Below are positions 27,547 through 28,556 of a stretch of 28,556 nucleotides of DNA, piece after piece. This DNA is from Cristatella mucedo (lineage: Eukaryota; Bryozoa; Phylactolaemata; Cristatellidae). How positions within the stretch are numbered: the first letter of the stretch is position 1; each line of letters begins with the position of its first letter. A program made the position numbers and the translations under genes. The notes beneath the pieces were generated by a model. It was given only the letters and a program-made list of their open reading frames with translations, did no database searches and was not told the DNA's origin. The stretch spans positions 1,508,501 through 1,537,056 of the forward strand of contig WPIO01000094.1 of NCBI GenBank assembly GCA_009760855.2. Reading direction: 5' to 3'.

Positions 27547-28556
27547 TAACCTCTGATTTATGGGGGCTCCTAAGGGCCTTGTTCTTGGTTGGTTCTTTTC
27601 ACGATTTATACTCTTACTCTTGGCGATGTGACTGTCAGGCGCGATCAATGCTTTCACTTGTATGCCTGACACTTAGCTGTGCCCTCGCTTTGGTCCCTCC
27701 CAGCCCTACCACTCGTAGAATTCCCTTGCTTCGTGTATCAATGGCATCTGCACACGAATGGCAGCAAACAATCTTACATTGAATGGTGATAAACTCAAGC
27801 TACTAGTTATGGTGAGCCGTGATGGCACACTAGGTTAGGCAGTTGCTTTCACGACCTCGGTCCCGAGGTCGTGGGCTCGATTCCTACAGTGGGCGATTCT
27901 TTATCGCCACTGCAAGCAGTGGTGATAGCCGTAAATGCTCTTCTGTCGCAATACAAAAGAAGCTGTTTAATCAGCTACGATTTTTTATGGGCAAGCAAGA
28001 GATAATTTAGAAGTTGGAAAACCTAACGCTCACAATCGGCCCTGGCTACATATTTTCCTGTTCAGTCTATTCGAAATCTAGCTGTCCTGTTCAAAAGAGA
28101 CATTTCAGTAGACGACCACGTCAGCTCCAGTCACGTTTTCCTGCTTTCCGCAACGTAGCGTTGCTAAGATTCCGGCTGGTTGAGGAAGGAATACCTCATT
28201 CAATTTGGTCCAAGCATTTTTGACACCCAGTCATGACTTATGTAAATCAATGCTTGTTGATCTACCGGCATGTGCTATCACTCAATTACAGCTAATTCAA
28301 AACTCTGTATGCAGGCATGTCTGTCGTAAGGGTCACAGCCGCCACATCACAAAGCATCTCGCCAACCTGTACTGGCTCCCGGTCTAGCAGTGTATTTTCT
28401 TCGAGATTCTTTTACTCACTTTTATTTTGTTCTATCATTATTTGTCTCTAGCCTATTTATCAGGTCTACTCCCCCACAAATCAAATGTTCTTGCCACATA
28501 CATTTTGGAATCAAATCGCTTAGCTATACCTCGTACGAACCTCAATTTCTGTGGAG
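27547..28556 (+). mobile_element. LINE copy H: RT region, split by a SINE1, continuing past the window
   Basis: 27547-27810 corresponds to the RT core of copy B (CCTCTGATTTATGG, GGTTCTTTTCACGATTTATA, CTAGTTATGG). The alignment resumes at 27985 after the SINE1 insertion and covers the LDDHISS, LDFCNSLL, LQLVQNS, HWLPV and APAYLS equivalents up to the window edge. The RT catalytic loop is destroyed: the ADD region has a deletion, leaving TATGCCTGACACT. Many stops and shifts follow, among them a TAG in the HWLPVK block. It is an old, dead copy; its 3' end lies outside the window. Confidence 0.9.
27811..27984 (+). mobile_element. SINE1 copy inserted into LINE H with target-site duplication
   Basis: The full-length copy starts GGTGAGCCGTGATGGCACAC, with the box A region CTAGGTTAGGCAGTTGC and box B GGCTCGATTCC (27874-27884). 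The hairpin GCCACTGCAAGCAGTGG, GTGATAGCC, GCTCTTCTGTCGC and AATCAGCTACGATTTTTT follow. TTATGG occurs at 27807-27812 and again at 27985-27990, flanking it. Comparison with copy B shows that the LINE sequence is continuous once the SINE and one TTATGG are set aside, which supports both boundaries. Confidence 0.93.

Noticed and set aside
1-28556. Naming a species or a host gene family
   Set aside because: Only mobile elements and simple repeats are recognisable. The LINE and SINE types occur across many animals, so any species name would be a guess.

Overview
This is a repeat-dominated, gene-poor stretch of a eukaryotic nuclear genome, most likely from a metazoan. The evidence is many degraded CR1/L2-like LINE copies, tRNA-derived SINEs with RNA polymerase III box motifs, microsatellites and a decayed satellite array. 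There are no bacterial-style operons, no rRNA and no convincing host protein-coding gene. The species cannot be named from this sequence; the repeat types fit an invertebrate with a large genome.

Layout. 1-4.4 kb holds two LINE 3' tails (285, 3255), a remnant of a second LINE family (1150) and three SINE1 copies (2331+, 2845-, 4257-). 4.9-6.3 kb is a 5'-truncated LINE (copy B) whose reverse transcriptase (RT) remnant carries four stops and a frameshift. 6.6-7.8 kb is GC-rich, with a palindromic CAG/CTG minisatellite and a doubtful open frame. 7.8-12.6 kb is mostly unassigned. 12.65-13.4 kb has three SINE1 copies, one running into a compound AC/AT microsatellite. 14.55 and 19.6 kb carry two copies of a second SINE (SINE2) whose 3' end matches the LINE tail. 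16.4-18.5 kb is a tandem array with a period near 180 bp, split by LINE copy C; copy D follows it. 20.4-21.3 kb is LINE copy E abutting a SINE1. 23.9-26.9 kb is the most complete LINE (copy F, endonuclease plus RT, minus strand), with another LINE tail nested in it. 27.5 kb to the end is a 3' UTR fragment joined to an RT fragment (copy H) that is interrupted by a SINE1 with a short target-site duplication.

How the parts relate. Nearly all LINE pieces belong to one family. Its ORF2 ends in the same C-terminal residues, followed by a 3' UTR with an internal tandem duplication, a terminal hairpin and a short (ATT)n tail rather than poly(A). That is typical of LINEs whose RT recognises a specific 3' structure. 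SINE2 appears to have borrowed this tail. SINE1 has an unrelated 3' end and an AAAT-type tail, so its mobilising partner is not visible here. No copy in the window is autonomous. Copy C is the best preserved, with an uninterrupted ORF2 C-terminal portion.
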